A DNA stretch of 64,000 nt from Peribacillus frigoritolerans (lineage in GTDB: Bacteria > Bacillota > Bacilli > Bacillales > DSM-1321), in NCBI RefSeq assembly GCF_040250305.1, contig NZ_CP158190.1:4000001-4064000 (forward strand), written 5' to 3'. The position numbers were made by a program, and so were the translations under genes. Below the pieces are notes generated by a model, which did not search any database, was not told the origin of the DNA, and saw nothing but the letters and a program-made list of their open reading frames with translations. This document shows, one piece after another, positions 53,758 through 62,456 of this stretch. Position 1 is the stretch's first letter, and every line of letters starts with the position of its first letter.

Positions 53758-55029
53758 TTATTTAAGGTTTTTGATAAGCTCGTCTGCGAACTCAGAACAT
53801 TTAACTTCTGTTGCACCTTCCATTAGGCGGGCAAAGTCGTATGTAACAACTTTAGAAGCGATTGTTTGTTCCACTGATTTTGTGATGCTGTTTGCAGCTT
53901 CGTTCCAGCCAAGGTGCTCAAGTAAAAGAACGCCTGAAAGAAGAACTGAAGATGGGTTAACTTTATCAAGACCAGCATATTTAGGAGCCGTTCCGTGAGT
54001 TGCTTCGAAGATGGCATGTCCAGTTTCGTAGTTGATGTTTGCTCCTGGAGCGATACCGATTCCGCCAACTTGTGCAGCTAATGCATCAGAAATGTAATCT
54101 CCGTTCAAGTTCATTGTTGCAACAACATCAAACTCTTTAGGACGAGTCAGGATCTGTTGTAAGAAGATATCAGCAATGGAATCCTTAACGATGATTTTGC
54201 CTTCAGCTTCAGCAGCAGATTGAGCTTTGTTAGCAGCTTCTGTGCCTTCAGCATCTTTAATTTTGTCATATTGGTTCCATGTGAACACTTTATCGGCGAA
54301 TTCTTGTTCTGCAACTTCATAACCCCAAGTTTTGAATGCACCTTCAGTGAATTTCATGATGTTACCTTTATGAACAAGCGTTAATGACTTACGGCCTTCT
54401 TTGATCGCATAGTTAAGTGCAGAGCGAACAAGACGTTTTGTTCCTTCTTCTGAAATCGGTTTGATACCGATACCTGAAGTTTCAGGGAAACGGATGTTTG
54501 TAACGCCGAATTCATTTTGCAGGAAGTCGATTAATTTCTTAGCTTCGTCAGAACCTTTTGCATATTCAATACCAGCATAGATGTCTTCAGTGTTTTCACG
54601 GAAGATGACCATGTCAGTGTCTTCTGGACGTTTAACAGGTGAAGGTACACCATCAAAGTAACGTACTGGACGAAGACATACGAATAAGTCCAAAACTTGA
54701 CGCAATGCAACGTTCAATGAGCGGATACCGCCGCCGATTGGAGTTGTAAGAGGTCCTTTAATAGCGATTAGGTATTCGTTAATGACATCAAGAGTTTCTT
54801 GTGGAAGCCATTCGCCCGTTTGGTCAAATGCTTTTTGTCCAGCTAAAACTTCTTTCCATTCGATTTTCTTTTCGCCATTGTAAGCTTTTTCAACTGCTGC
54901 GTCTAAAACGCGGGATGCTGCAGCCCAGATATCAGGACCGATTCCGTCTCCCTCAATATAAGGAACGATTGGGTTGTTTGGTACGTTAAGAGCACCGTTA
55001 GTAACTGTGATTTTTTGGCTTTGTGTCAT
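53758..55029 (-). CDS. icd: Isocitrate dehydrogenase (NADP)
   Basis: 423 residues, the B. subtilis length. Oxidative decarboxylation of isocitrate. Substrate loop [20 protein letters not shown] (conserved Ser and Arg), [10 protein letters not shown] at the N-terminus and the dimer metal-site aspartates in [11 protein letters not shown]. The start is the ATG at 55029 after GGAGGTAAG; the 21 upstream codons are excluded. Competes with AceA for isocitrate. Confidence 0.97.
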   Translation of the reverse strand: MTQSQKITVTNGALNVPNNPIVPYIEGDGIGPDIWAAASRVLDAAVEKAYNGEKKIEWKEVLAGQKAFDQTGEWLPQETLDVINEYLIAIKGPLTTPIGGGIRSLNVALRQVLDLFVCLRPVRYFDGVPSPVKRPEDTDMVIFRENTEDIYAGIEYAKGSDEAKKLIDFLQNEFGVTNIRFPETSGIGIKPISEEGTKRLVRSALNYAIKEGRKSLTLVHKGNIMKFTEGAFKTWGYEVAEQEFADKVFTWNQYDKIKDAEGTEAANKAQSAAEAEGKIIVKDSIADIFLQQILTRPKEFDVVATMNLNGDYISDALAAQVGGIGIAPGANINYETGHAIFEATHGTAPKYAGLDKVNPSSVLLSGVLLLEHLGWNEAANSITKSVEQTIASKVVTYDFARLMEGATEVKCSEFADELIKNLK

Positions 55030-55054
55030 GTCTCTTACCTCCGATTCAAATTCA

Positions 55055-55102
55055 AAGGTTAGATGGCCTGCCATTAAATGAGGCAGAACCACTAACCTTT
55101 TT
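55055..55102 (-). other. Hairpin between citZ and icd
   Basis: GGTTAG...CTGCC paired with GGCAG...CTAACC on minus, with an A/T tail (TTTGAATTTG). A candidate processing site or attenuator in the operon. Confidence 0.5.
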
Positions 55103-55169
55103 TACTCACATCTATTAATTTACTACAAATTCGATGAAATAAAAAATGATTTTTCGAAAAAACTTTTAA

Positions 55170-56285
55170 TTAGCGGTTTTCAATCGGTACATATTTTTGC
55201 ATACCTGGTCCAACATACTCTGCACGCGGGCGGATAAGGCGGTTGTTTGAATATTGCTCAAGGATATGAGCGATCCAGCCTGAAGCACGGCTTACAGCAA
55301 AGATTGGTGTAAATAGGTCATGCTCGATACCTAAACTATGGTATACGGAAGCAGAATAGAAATCCACGTTCGGCGGAAGATTTTTTTGACCGGTTACGAT
55401 TTCATGAATTTTGATGGACATATCATAATATTGCGGTTGTCCAGTAAGTTCAGTCAGTTTTTGTGACATTTCTTTAAGGTGTTTAGCACGAGGATCACCT
55501 TTACGGTATACACGGTGGCCAAAGCCCATGATTTTTTCTTTATTGGCTAATTTTTCGTTGATATATGGCTCAACGTTATCAACTGAACCTATTTCTGTAA
55601 GCATTTTCATGACTTGTTCGTTAGCTCCGCCGTGAAGTGGGCCTTTTAAAGCGCCGATGGCAGCAGTTACACCAGAATAGATATCAGCTAATGTTGCCAC
55701 ACAAACGCGTGCAGTGAATGTAGAAGCGTTTAATTCATGGTCAGCATGAAGAACCAATGCTTTGTTGAATGCTTCTTCTTCGATTGCCGTTGGTTCGTTA
55801 CCGCTTAACATATATAAGAAGTTAGCAGCAAAGCTTAAATCTGTACGTGGAGCAACAGCTTCTTTCCCTTGACGGACGCGAGCGAAAGTTGTTACCAATG
55901 TAGGGATTTTTGCTTGGATGCGGATTGCTTTACGATAGTTAGCTTCTTCACTCATTACATCTGCTTCTTCATCATAAAGACCAAGAAGAGATACTGCAGT
56001 GCGAAGAGCTCCCATTGGATGTACTTTATCAATTGGGTATGTTTTAAAGTGATTTACCACTTCAGCTGGAATTTCAGCATTTTCAGCAAGTTGTTTAGTT
56101 AATTCTTCTAGTTGGCTTTTGTTCGGAAGAGCTCCGTGCCATAAAAGATAGATTACTTCCTCGAATGTTGCGTTTGAAGCCAAATCATCGATGTCATAAC
56201 CTACATACGTTAATGTGTCATCGATAATGGAGCTTACTGATGAAGTTGTTGCTACCACACCTTCAAGACCTTTTGTTGCTGTCAT
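55170..56285 (-). CDS. citZ: Citrate synthase
   Basis: 371 residues. Condenses acetyl-CoA and oxaloacetate. Catalytic residues in HADHELNASTF, LKGPLHGGANE and GFGHRVYRKGDPR are present. First gene of citZ-icd-mdh; a candidate cre site lies 128 bases upstream of the start codon. The initiating ATG at 56285 follows AAGGAGAGATTTAGT. Confidence 0.96.
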   Translation of the reverse strand: MTATKGLEGVVATTSSVSSIIDDTLTYVGYDIDDLASNATFEEVIYLLWHGALPNKSQLEELTKQLAENAEIPAEVVNHFKTYPIDKVHPMGALRTAVSLLGLYDEEADVMSEEANYRKAIRIQAKIPTLVTTFARVRQGKEAVAPRTDLSFAANFLYMLSGNEPTAIEEEAFNKALVLHADHELNASTFTARVCVATLADIYSGVTAAIGALKGPLHGGANEQVMKMLTEIGSVDNVEPYINEKLANKEKIMGFGHRVYRKGDPRAKHLKEMSQKLTELTGQPQYYDMSIKIHEIVTGQKNLPPNVDFYSASVYHSLGIEHDLFTPIFAVSRASGWIAHILEQYSNNRLIRPRAEYVGPGMQKYVPIENR

Positions 56286-56341
56286 ACTAAATCTCTCCTT
56301 TTCCTAGATATTCCCCTATGCCCTTGCTATTAGCGTATAAA

Positions 56342-56426
56342 TGTAGCGCTTCCAAGAAATTAGCTTTTGTAAACAACCATCTATTTTTTAGCAGAAGACA
56401 TACATCTTGTATTGGAAGCGTTCACA
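56342..56426. promoter_or_regulatory. Candidate CcpA site and inverted partner ahead of citZ
   Basis: TGGAAGCGTTCACA (56413-56426) fits the cre consensus TGWAANCGNTNWCA with one mismatch. An inverted, similar element, TGTAGCGCTTCCAA, lies at 56342-56355. Together they form a 70-bp-spaced inverted pair. citZ is CcpA-repressed in B. subtilis. I could not place the promoter boxes confidently. Confidence 0.55.
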
Positions 56427-56823
56427 GAATATGACTCCAACAATATAAAATGTACGATAATCTTTAATACGAAATTCTAAAAATAATGCTTGTAGCTATT
56501 CCTAGTGAGCGCTTGCTCAATAACTACATCTTTTTTTTAAGATTCCTCAAAAATATCAATGATATTCGGAATCCCAATTTTAATAAATCAGAGCAGTTAC
56601 ATGATTATTATAAACAATAAACACTTTTTTGGGAATGAAAAGCACTTAAAATGTGAAAAAATTATTATTTTATTAGAAAAATTAGCTACATATTCTCTTG
56701 CTTATTTTAATGCGATTCATAACGGTTTTTTGAAAATTCGCCCCAAAGCAGAATAAACGAAACATTAAATAGAAAATCTATATTCCCAGGACTGACTGAC
56801 TTTTCTACCCTTAGCCACTCGCT
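56427..56823. other. Gene-free stretch between citZ and ytwI
   Basis: Very A/T rich. It holds TGAGCGCTTGCTCA (56506-56519), an inverted repeat resembling a TetR-type operator, and AATATCATTGATATT (about 56552-56566), a perfect palindrome around one base. No credible gene or RNA is seen; the 65-codon plus-strand frame near 56559-56756 has no ribosome-binding site. Confidence 0.4.
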
Positions 56824-57285
56824 TCATTTAAAGAAATTGAAGACCTGCATGCATAAATAAGCAATTCCCGCCCCGATTAACGGACCGACAGCCACACCTT
56901 TGAATAATGCGACCGCAAGAATCGTCCCAAAAACAAGAGCCGTGGTAATGTGCGGATCATGTGACAGGAGCGTAATCCCATTCTTTGCTATGAGCGCAAC
57001 GGCTATTCCAGATGCAAGCGCAATCCAGGCATAAGGAGATTTTATCGCATCTCCTAGTTCCTTGAAACCTATCGCCCCGTTTGCTATTGGTATGAGTACG
57101 GAAATCGTGATGATCGTAACGCCCAGGTTTATTCCTTTCGCTTCCAGGTATGGAAACACTTTGGCATCAAGGCCAATCAGTTTCATGATTAAAAGAAAAC
57201 CCGCAGCCATGATCAGTGAGGTATTTTTCCCAAACCAACCGATTGCAGCAAGCAGAATTAAAAATACGACAGGACCGTTGATCAT
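56824..57285 (-). CDS. ytwI: DUF441 membrane protein YtwI
   Basis: 153 residues with four to five hydrophobic segments, matching DUF441/YeaL in length and in the GLDAKVFPYLEAKGINLGVT region. Function unknown. Divergent from ytvI, as in B. subtilis. AAGGTGAAGGGATA precedes the ATG. Confidence 0.85.
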   Translation of the reverse strand: MINGPVVFLILLAAIGWFGKNTSLIMAAGFLLIMKLIGLDAKVFPYLEAKGINLGVTIITISVLIPIANGAIGFKELGDAIKSPYAWIALASGIAVALIAKNGITLLSHDPHITTALVFGTILAVALFKGVAVGPLIGAGIAYLCMQVFNFFK

Positions 57286-57477
57286 TATCCCTTCACCTTC
57301 TTCCTTTCTTTTTTGTTATTTTAACATAACAAACTCCCTTGTTTCCTAGGAGAAAAATGATTTATGGAACGATGCATCGGCGAAAAAAGTTAAGCCGAAA
57401 GATGAAAGAATCTTTCCTTTCTTTTCCATCATCGTTACAATTATAATACAAACTTTATGATTGAAGGAGGATATGAC

Positions 57478-58602
57478 TTGAATCCGGTATATATGTATCG
57501 TTTCATTCGCTCTTTACTGGTCGTTGGAGGGGTAATTTTAGGCGGGATTGCCGTGTTTTATTTATCTAAATATACATATCCATTCATCATTGCCATGATA
57601 ATCGCTTTCTTGATGAATCCCCTGGTCACTTTTTTCGAAAGGAAAGGGAGGCTGCCCCGAGGGTTGGCTGTATTCGTTTCCCTGTTACTCATTTTCCTTT
57701 TATTTGCAGGTCTTATCACCTTACTGGTTGCCGAGATCATTTCAGGAACCAATTACCTTGCCGGAGTCATCCCGAAACACATTGAAACCATCGTGGATTA
57801 TATAGAAACATACATCGCGACCACCGTCATCCCTTTATATAATCAAATAGCTGCCATGTTCAATAATTTGGATATCGAACAGCAAGATACAGTCCTCAAG
57901 AATATCCAAAATATCGGTGAGTCCATCACTACCGGAGTAAGCGGCTTCATTCAAGCTTTCTTGAAGAACATCCCCACAATCATCGGATGGTTTCCAACTA
58001 CAGCAACAGCACTCCTTTTTACACTGCTGGGCACTTTCTTCATCAGCAAAGATTGGGATACCTTTGGCCGAATGACCGGAAAAGTGTTGCCTGATAAGAT
58101 TTTTGCGGATGCAAAGCGTTTATTCAAGGATTTAAAAAGGGCTTTGTTCGGATTTATCCGGGCACAATTCACTCTTGTTTCATTGACGACTGTCACGATT
58201 TTAATCGGATTTCTCATTTTAGGGGTGAATTATTCAATTACCATTGCCCTGATATGCGGGCTGGTCGATATCATCCCCTATTTAGGGACAGGTACGATTT
58301 TCATTCCATGGATCATCTTTGAATTCATCGCCGGCAATACAAGTCTCGCAATCGGTTTGTCCGTCCTTTACATAATCGTCGTTGTCCAACGTCAGCTAAT
58401 AGAACCAAAAGTACTTTCTTCCAGTATTGGTTTGGATCCGCTTGCCACTCTCATCGCCTTATTCATCGGCTTCAAATTGATCGGTTTCCTAGGTCTGATT
58501 GCAGGACCTGTAGTGCTTGTCATATTCAATACACTTCAGCGTGCAAATGTCTTCAAGGCCATATGGACTTTCATCATCGGGGATACAAAGAAAACCACTT
58601 AA
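57478..58602 (+). CDS. ytvI: Sporulation integral membrane protein YtvI
   Basis: 374-residue AI-2E/PerM-family protein with eight hydrophobic segments and a conserved central part (LKRALFGFIRAQFTLVSLTT and PYLGTGTIFIPW). The family includes transporters; a role in sporulation is annotated for B. subtilis YtvI, but the substrate is unknown. The TTG at 57478 is seven bases from GGAGG and gives NPVYMYRFIRSL; the longer ATG frame starts inside the ribosome-binding region. A TATAAT lies 25-40 bases upstream. Confidence 0.85.
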   Translation: MNPVYMYRFIRSLLVVGGVILGGIAVFYLSKYTYPFIIAMIIAFLMNPLVTFFERKGRLPRGLAVFVSLLLIFLLFAGLITLLVAEIISGTNYLAGVIPKHIETIVDYIETYIATTVIPLYNQIAAMFNNLDIEQQDTVLKNIQNIGESITTGVSGFIQAFLKNIPTIIGWFPTTATALLFTLLGTFFISKDWDTFGRMTGKVLPDKIFADAKRLFKDLKRALFGFIRAQFTLVSLTTVTILIGFLILGVNYSITIALICGLVDIIPYLGTGTIFIPWIIFEFIAGNTSLAIGLSVLYIIVVVQRQLIEPKVLSSSIGLDPLATLIALFIGFKLIGFLGLIAGPVVLVIFNTLQRANVFKAIWTFIIGDTKKTT

Positions 58603-58644
58603 GTTGATCAAGAATATCCTTAGCATTCACCGATTTCCATTTTA

Positions 58645-58672
58645 AAATCCGCCTTGGGTACAAGGCGGATCT
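58645..58672. terminator. Bidirectional terminator between ytvI and aceA
   Basis: ATCCGCCTTG (58647-58656) pairs with CAAGGCGGAT (58661-58670); TTTTAAAAT follows on minus and TTTGGTTTT on plus. Confidence 0.82.
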
Positions 58673-58689
58673 TTGGTTTTAAGCTAAAA

Positions 58690-59976
58690 TTATTTTGACG
58701 TCTCGAATTGTTCTGTTTCAGTGGAACCTGCAAGTGCTGTTGTGGATGATGTTCCACCAGAAACGACTTGTGCCACTTCATCAAAGTAACCAGTTCCCAC
58801 TTCACGCTGATGACGTGTTGCTGTATAGCCGTCGGGCTCACTAGCGAACTCCGCTTGTTGAAGTTCTGAGTATGCAGCCATGCCGCGTTCTTTATAACCA
58901 AGAGCAAGGTTGAACATGCTATGATTCAATGAGTGGAAGCCTGCAAGTGTAACGAATTGGAATTTATAACCTAATTTACCCAATTCCACTTGATAATTGG
59001 CAATCTCTTCATCACTTAATTTCGCTTTCCAGTTAAATGATGGGGAACAATTGTAAGCAAGCAGTTTGCCCGGGAACTCTGCATGGATCGCTTCGGCAAA
59101 GCGGCGAGCATCCGCTAGATTAGGTTCAGAAGTCTCACACCAGATAAGGTCGGCATATGGAGCATAAGCAAGACCTCTTGCAATTGCTTGGTCAAGACCT
59201 GCGTTCGTGCGGTAGAATCCTTCTGGAGTCCTTTCACCCGTGATGAATGGTGCATCGACCGGATCAATATCATCGGTGATCAAATCTGCAGCATCAGCAT
59301 CCGTACGGGCAATCAAGATAGTCGGTGTACCCATTACGTCGGCTGCCAATCGGGCGGAAACTAAATTCCGTACTGCCGTTTGGGTTGGAAGAAGGACTTT
59401 ACCGCCTAGGTGACCACATTTTTTCTCGGAAGAAAGCTGGTCTTCAAAGTGAACGCCTGCCGCTCCAGCTTCAATCATGCCTTTCATTAATTCGAAGACG
59501 TTAAGGGAACCGCCAAAGCCAGCTTCAGCATCTGCCACGATTGGAGCGAACCAATCGATATCATCTTTTCCTTCAGCAAAGCTGATTTGGTCTGCACGCT
59601 GAAGTGTTTGATTAATGCGTTTAACCACTTGCGGTACGGAGTTGGCTGGATATAAACTTTGGTCAGGGTACATTTGCCCTGCGATGTTAGCATCTGCCGC
59701 CACTTGCCAGCCGCTTAAGTAGATTGCTTTTAAACCAGCTTTCACCTGCTGCATGGCCTGGTTACCAGTCAATGCTCCTAATGCATTGATGAAATCCTCT
59801 GTATTTAATAGATTCCATAGTTTTTCAGAACCACGACGTGCCAATGTTTGTTCAATATCGATGGAACCCCTTAGTTTAATAACTTCTTCGGCCGTATAAG
59901 GACGCTTGATTCCAGTCCACCGTGAGTCATTTTCCCAGCTTAGTTGTAATTTTTGCGCTCTCTCATTCTTCATCAT
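58690..59976 (-). CDS. aceA: Isocitrate lyase
   Basis: 428 residues. Cleaves isocitrate to succinate and glyoxylate, first step of the glyoxylate shunt. The catalytic cysteine motif KKCGH is at the centre ([13 protein letters not shown]), with [15 protein letters not shown] and the C-terminal [15 protein letters not shown]. Either of two adjacent ATGs after AGGAGG could initiate. Cotranscribed behind aceB. Absent from B. subtilis, so an insertion relative to that backbone. Confidence 0.96.
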   Translation of the reverse strand: MMKNERAQKLQLSWENDSRWTGIKRPYTAEEVIKLRGSIDIEQTLARRGSEKLWNLLNTEDFINALGALTGNQAMQQVKAGLKAIYLSGWQVAADANIAGQMYPDQSLYPANSVPQVVKRINQTLQRADQISFAEGKDDIDWFAPIVADAEAGFGGSLNVFELMKGMIEAGAAGVHFEDQLSSEKKCGHLGGKVLLPTQTAVRNLVSARLAADVMGTPTILIARTDADAADLITDDIDPVDAPFITGERTPEGFYRTNAGLDQAIARGLAYAPYADLIWCETSEPNLADARRFAEAIHAEFPGKLLAYNCSPSFNWKAKLSDEEIANYQVELGKLGYKFQFVTLAGFHSLNHSMFNLALGYKERGMAAYSELQQAEFASEPDGYTATRHQREVGTGYFDEVAQVVSGGTSSTTALAGSTETEQFETSK

Positions 59977-60012
59977 TATTTCCTCCTAATTTATATCGTA
60001 TTTTTTTGAATA

Positions 60013-61605
60013 TTAAGATAATTTTTCGTATGCCGCGTTTGTTAAGAAATCTGCAAAGTCATCCGCTTCAATCAATTGTTCAAATAGTTTAGTAGACTCT
60101 TCAAACTTTCCTGATATGAAAGTTTCTTCCCCTACTTCCGATTTAATGACCGCCAATTCTTCTTCTTTGATTTGATGGAATAATTCCTCGGTTATTTTCC
60201 TGCCATCTTCGAGAATGCCTTTTGGATGACGGATCCATTGCCAGACTTGAGCCCTTGAAATTTCAGCGGTTGCAGCATCTTCCATTAAGTTATTGATGGG
60301 TGCCGCACCCCTGCCGCTTAGCCAAGAAGCGATATATTGGATGCCTACGTTAATATTCGTCCTTAATCCTGCCTCTGTGATCGTTCCTTCCGGTACAGCA
60401 AGCAGCTCTTGAGCTGTTACATGGACATCTTCCCGTTTTCGGAAAATTTGATTGGGTTTTGGGACGAGCAGGTCAAAAACCTCTTTTGCCGTGCTTACCA
60501 TACCTGGGTGGGCAACCCATGTTCCATCATGACCGTCTCTTGCTTCGCGTTCTTTATCTGCCCTTACTTTCGCAAAAGCCTCATCGTTCTTAACCGGATC
60601 ATTTTTAACAGGAATTTGCGCGGCCATCCCGCCAATTGCAGGAGCATTACGAGTGTGACATGTTTTGATTGCCAGCAGGGAATACGCCCTCATATTCGGG
60701 ACGGTCATCGTGACCTGCTGCCGATCTGGGAAGATAACATCATCCGAGTGACGGAATTTTTTCAGGAAACTAAAGATATAATCCCAGCGGCCACAGTTCA
60801 GGCCTGCCGAATGTTCTTTCAGCTCGTACAGAATTTCATCCATTTCGAATGCAGCAAGAATCGTTTCTATCAAGACCGTTGCCTTGATGGTTCCTTGCGG
60901 AATTCTCAAATCGTTCTGTGCATATACGAATATTTCATTCCATAATCTTGCTTCGAGATGGCTTTCCAATTTTGGTAAGTAAAAGTATGGACCGCTTTGT
61001 TTTTCAATCAATGCTTTTGCGTTGTGGTAAAAGTACAGTCCAAAGTCAAAAATGCTGGCTGATATAGGCTGTCCATCCAAAAGGACATGTTTTTCCTCTA
61101 AATGCCAGCCGCGCGGCCTTACCTTTAGGACAGCTGTTCTTTCATTTAATTCATACACTTTGCCATTTGGATTTTTAAATGAAATGGTTCCGCGGATTGC
61201 ATCGCGCAGATTCAATTGACCATCAATGCAATTCTCCCAAGTGGGCGAATTGGCATCTTCAAAGTCCGCCATGAATACATTGGCACCTGAGTTCATGGCA
61301 TTAATGATCATTTTACGATCGACAGGTCCAGTGATTTCAACCCTGCGGTCCTGCAAATCATTCGGGAGGGGCGCAATTGTCCAATCACTTTCACGAATAT
61401 GCATCGTTTCTTCAAGGAAATCAGGAAGCTTGCCTTGATTCAGTTCTTCCTGAACGCTTTTCCGACGTTCCAGAAGTTCTGCCCTTCTTCCACTGAAATG
61501 CCGTTCAATTCTTTCGATGAATTGAAGAGCATCCGTTGTAAGTATTTGTTCATATCCTGGCTTAATGCTGCCTGTAATTTGTAAGCCTTTTGCTTCCGTA
61601 ATCAT
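60013..61605 (-). CDS. aceB: Malate synthase A
   Basis: 530 residues. Condenses glyoxylate with acetyl-CoA to malate. Signature [20 protein letters not shown], the catalytic-barrel segments and C-terminal [19 protein letters not shown] with conserved residues. The ATG at 61605 ([12 protein letters not shown]) follows GGAGAGG; the eight upstream codons are excluded. It heads aceBA, with its own promoter and an overlapping inverted repeat. Its substrate may also come from GlcDF. Confidence 0.95.
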   Translation of the reverse strand: MITEAKGLQITGSIKPGYEQILTTDALQFIERIERHFSGRRAELLERRKSVQEELNQGKLPDFLEETMHIRESDWTIAPLPNDLQDRRVEITGPVDRKMIINAMNSGANVFMADFEDANSPTWENCIDGQLNLRDAIRGTISFKNPNGKVYELNERTAVLKVRPRGWHLEEKHVLLDGQPISASIFDFGLYFYHNAKALIEKQSGPYFYLPKLESHLEARLWNEIFVYAQNDLRIPQGTIKATVLIETILAAFEMDEILYELKEHSAGLNCGRWDYIFSFLKKFRHSDDVIFPDRQQVTMTVPNMRAYSLLAIKTCHTRNAPAIGGMAAQIPVKNDPVKNDEAFAKVRADKEREARDGHDGTWVAHPGMVSTAKEVFDLLVPKPNQIFRKREDVHVTAQELLAVPEGTITEAGLRTNINVGIQYIASWLSGRGAAPINNLMEDAATAEISRAQVWQWIRHPKGILEDGRKITEELFHQIKEEELAVIKSEVGEETFISGKFEESTKLFEQLIEADDFADFLTNAAYEKLS

Positions 61606-61638
61606 GTTGCCTCTCCACATCCTTTCCAACTCTCCTAT

Positions 61639-61680
61639 GTTATAATACAGTTGTTTTATTTCCTGTTTGTATTATATAAC
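61639..61680. promoter_or_regulatory. Inverted repeat over the aceBA transcription start
   Basis: GTTATAATACA (61639-61649) and TGTATTATATAAC (61668-61680) form an inverted repeat with a 2-base insertion in one arm and an 18-base centre. The second arm contains the -10 of the aceB promoter, so a bound repressor would block it. No cognate regulator is encoded nearby. Confidence 0.5.
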
Positions 61681-61700
61681 ACGTTGTATAAATTTGTCAC
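61671..61700 (-). promoter_or_regulatory. Promoter of aceBA
   Basis: GTGACA (61700-61695), 18 bases, TATAAT (61676-61671) on minus. Confidence 0.65.
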
Positions 61701-61885
61701 CAGTTTTTTCTAAAAAATCTAAAAAAAGATTTTTCAGCATGTAAAAGCCTGATTTACCAATGTTTCCAAGGGGTTAATAATTTTTAAATCCTGTTATTAT
61801 ACACCTTTCATTCTCATGGAAATTATCATTTATTGGTGAAACAGAGAAAATCCATTTACATTGAAACTCCCATTTTAATGAAAAG

Positions 61886-61978
61886 CAAAAAAGCACCCTA
61901 TAAAAATTTGGATGCTTTTATTGACCTTTTTTCCAGACCAAAAAGGCTGCCTAAAAGCTTGAGCCTTTAGACAGCCTT
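61886..61978 (-). terminator. Tandem terminators after fxsA
   Basis: Hairpin 1, AAGGCTG-CTAAAG...CTTTTAG-CAGCCTT (61940-61978), is followed by TTTTTGG on minus. Hairpin 2, AAGCATCC...GGGTGCTT (61887-61918), is followed by TTTTTTGC. Between them and aceB (61701-61885) nothing coding is seen. Confidence 0.8.
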
Positions 61979-61981
61979 ATA

Positions 61982-62374
61982 TTATTTATGCCGAATGATG
62001 GTAACTTTCCCTTTATTCATCCTGTTCATGATAAACCGGATAACAATCGGTTTGAGGAGATTCCGGGTTGGCGGAAACACAAGGATCAATCCCATGATAT
62101 CCGAGATGAGCCCAGGGGACAGCAACAGTGCAGCTCCGATAAAGATACAGATTCCATCAATGATTTCATTTCCTGGCATCATTCCGTAACGAATCTGTTC
62201 CTGTGCCTTTTTCCATGTTTCCATCCCTTGCCGTTTGGCCAAATAGGCTCCGATCAAGCCTGTGGCTACAATCAGGAACAGCGTTGGCCAAAAACCAATG
62301 AGATTGCCTGACAGCAAAAGGACAATAATTTCAACGACCGGCATCGCAATGATAAACATTAAAAAATATTTCAT
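61982..62374 (-). CDS. fxsA: FxsA family membrane protein
   Basis: 130 residues with four hydrophobic segments (GNLIGFWPTLFLIVATGLIGA and FIGAALLLSPGLISDIMGLI typical of FxsA). E. coli FxsA overproduction suppresses F exclusion of phage T7. The ATG at 62374 follows AGGAGG. It lies downstream of pyk in the same orientation, as in B. subtilis. Confidence 0.88.
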   Translation of the reverse strand: MKYFLMFIIAMPVVEIIVLLLSGNLIGFWPTLFLIVATGLIGAYLAKRQGMETWKKAQEQIRYGMMPGNEIIDGICIFIGAALLLSPGLISDIMGLILVFPPTRNLLKPIVIRFIMNRMNKGKVTIIRHK

Positions 62375-62456
62375 CCTACATTCCTCCTGCACAGCCCATT
62401 TCTGGTGCGGTACATCCATCTTACCTCATTGGCACGGAATCAGCCAAAATTTCGTT

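Noticed and set aside
56559..56756. 65-codon plus-strand frame between citZ and ytwI
   Set aside because: A/T-rich, no ribosome-binding site, no recognisable domain; probably chance.
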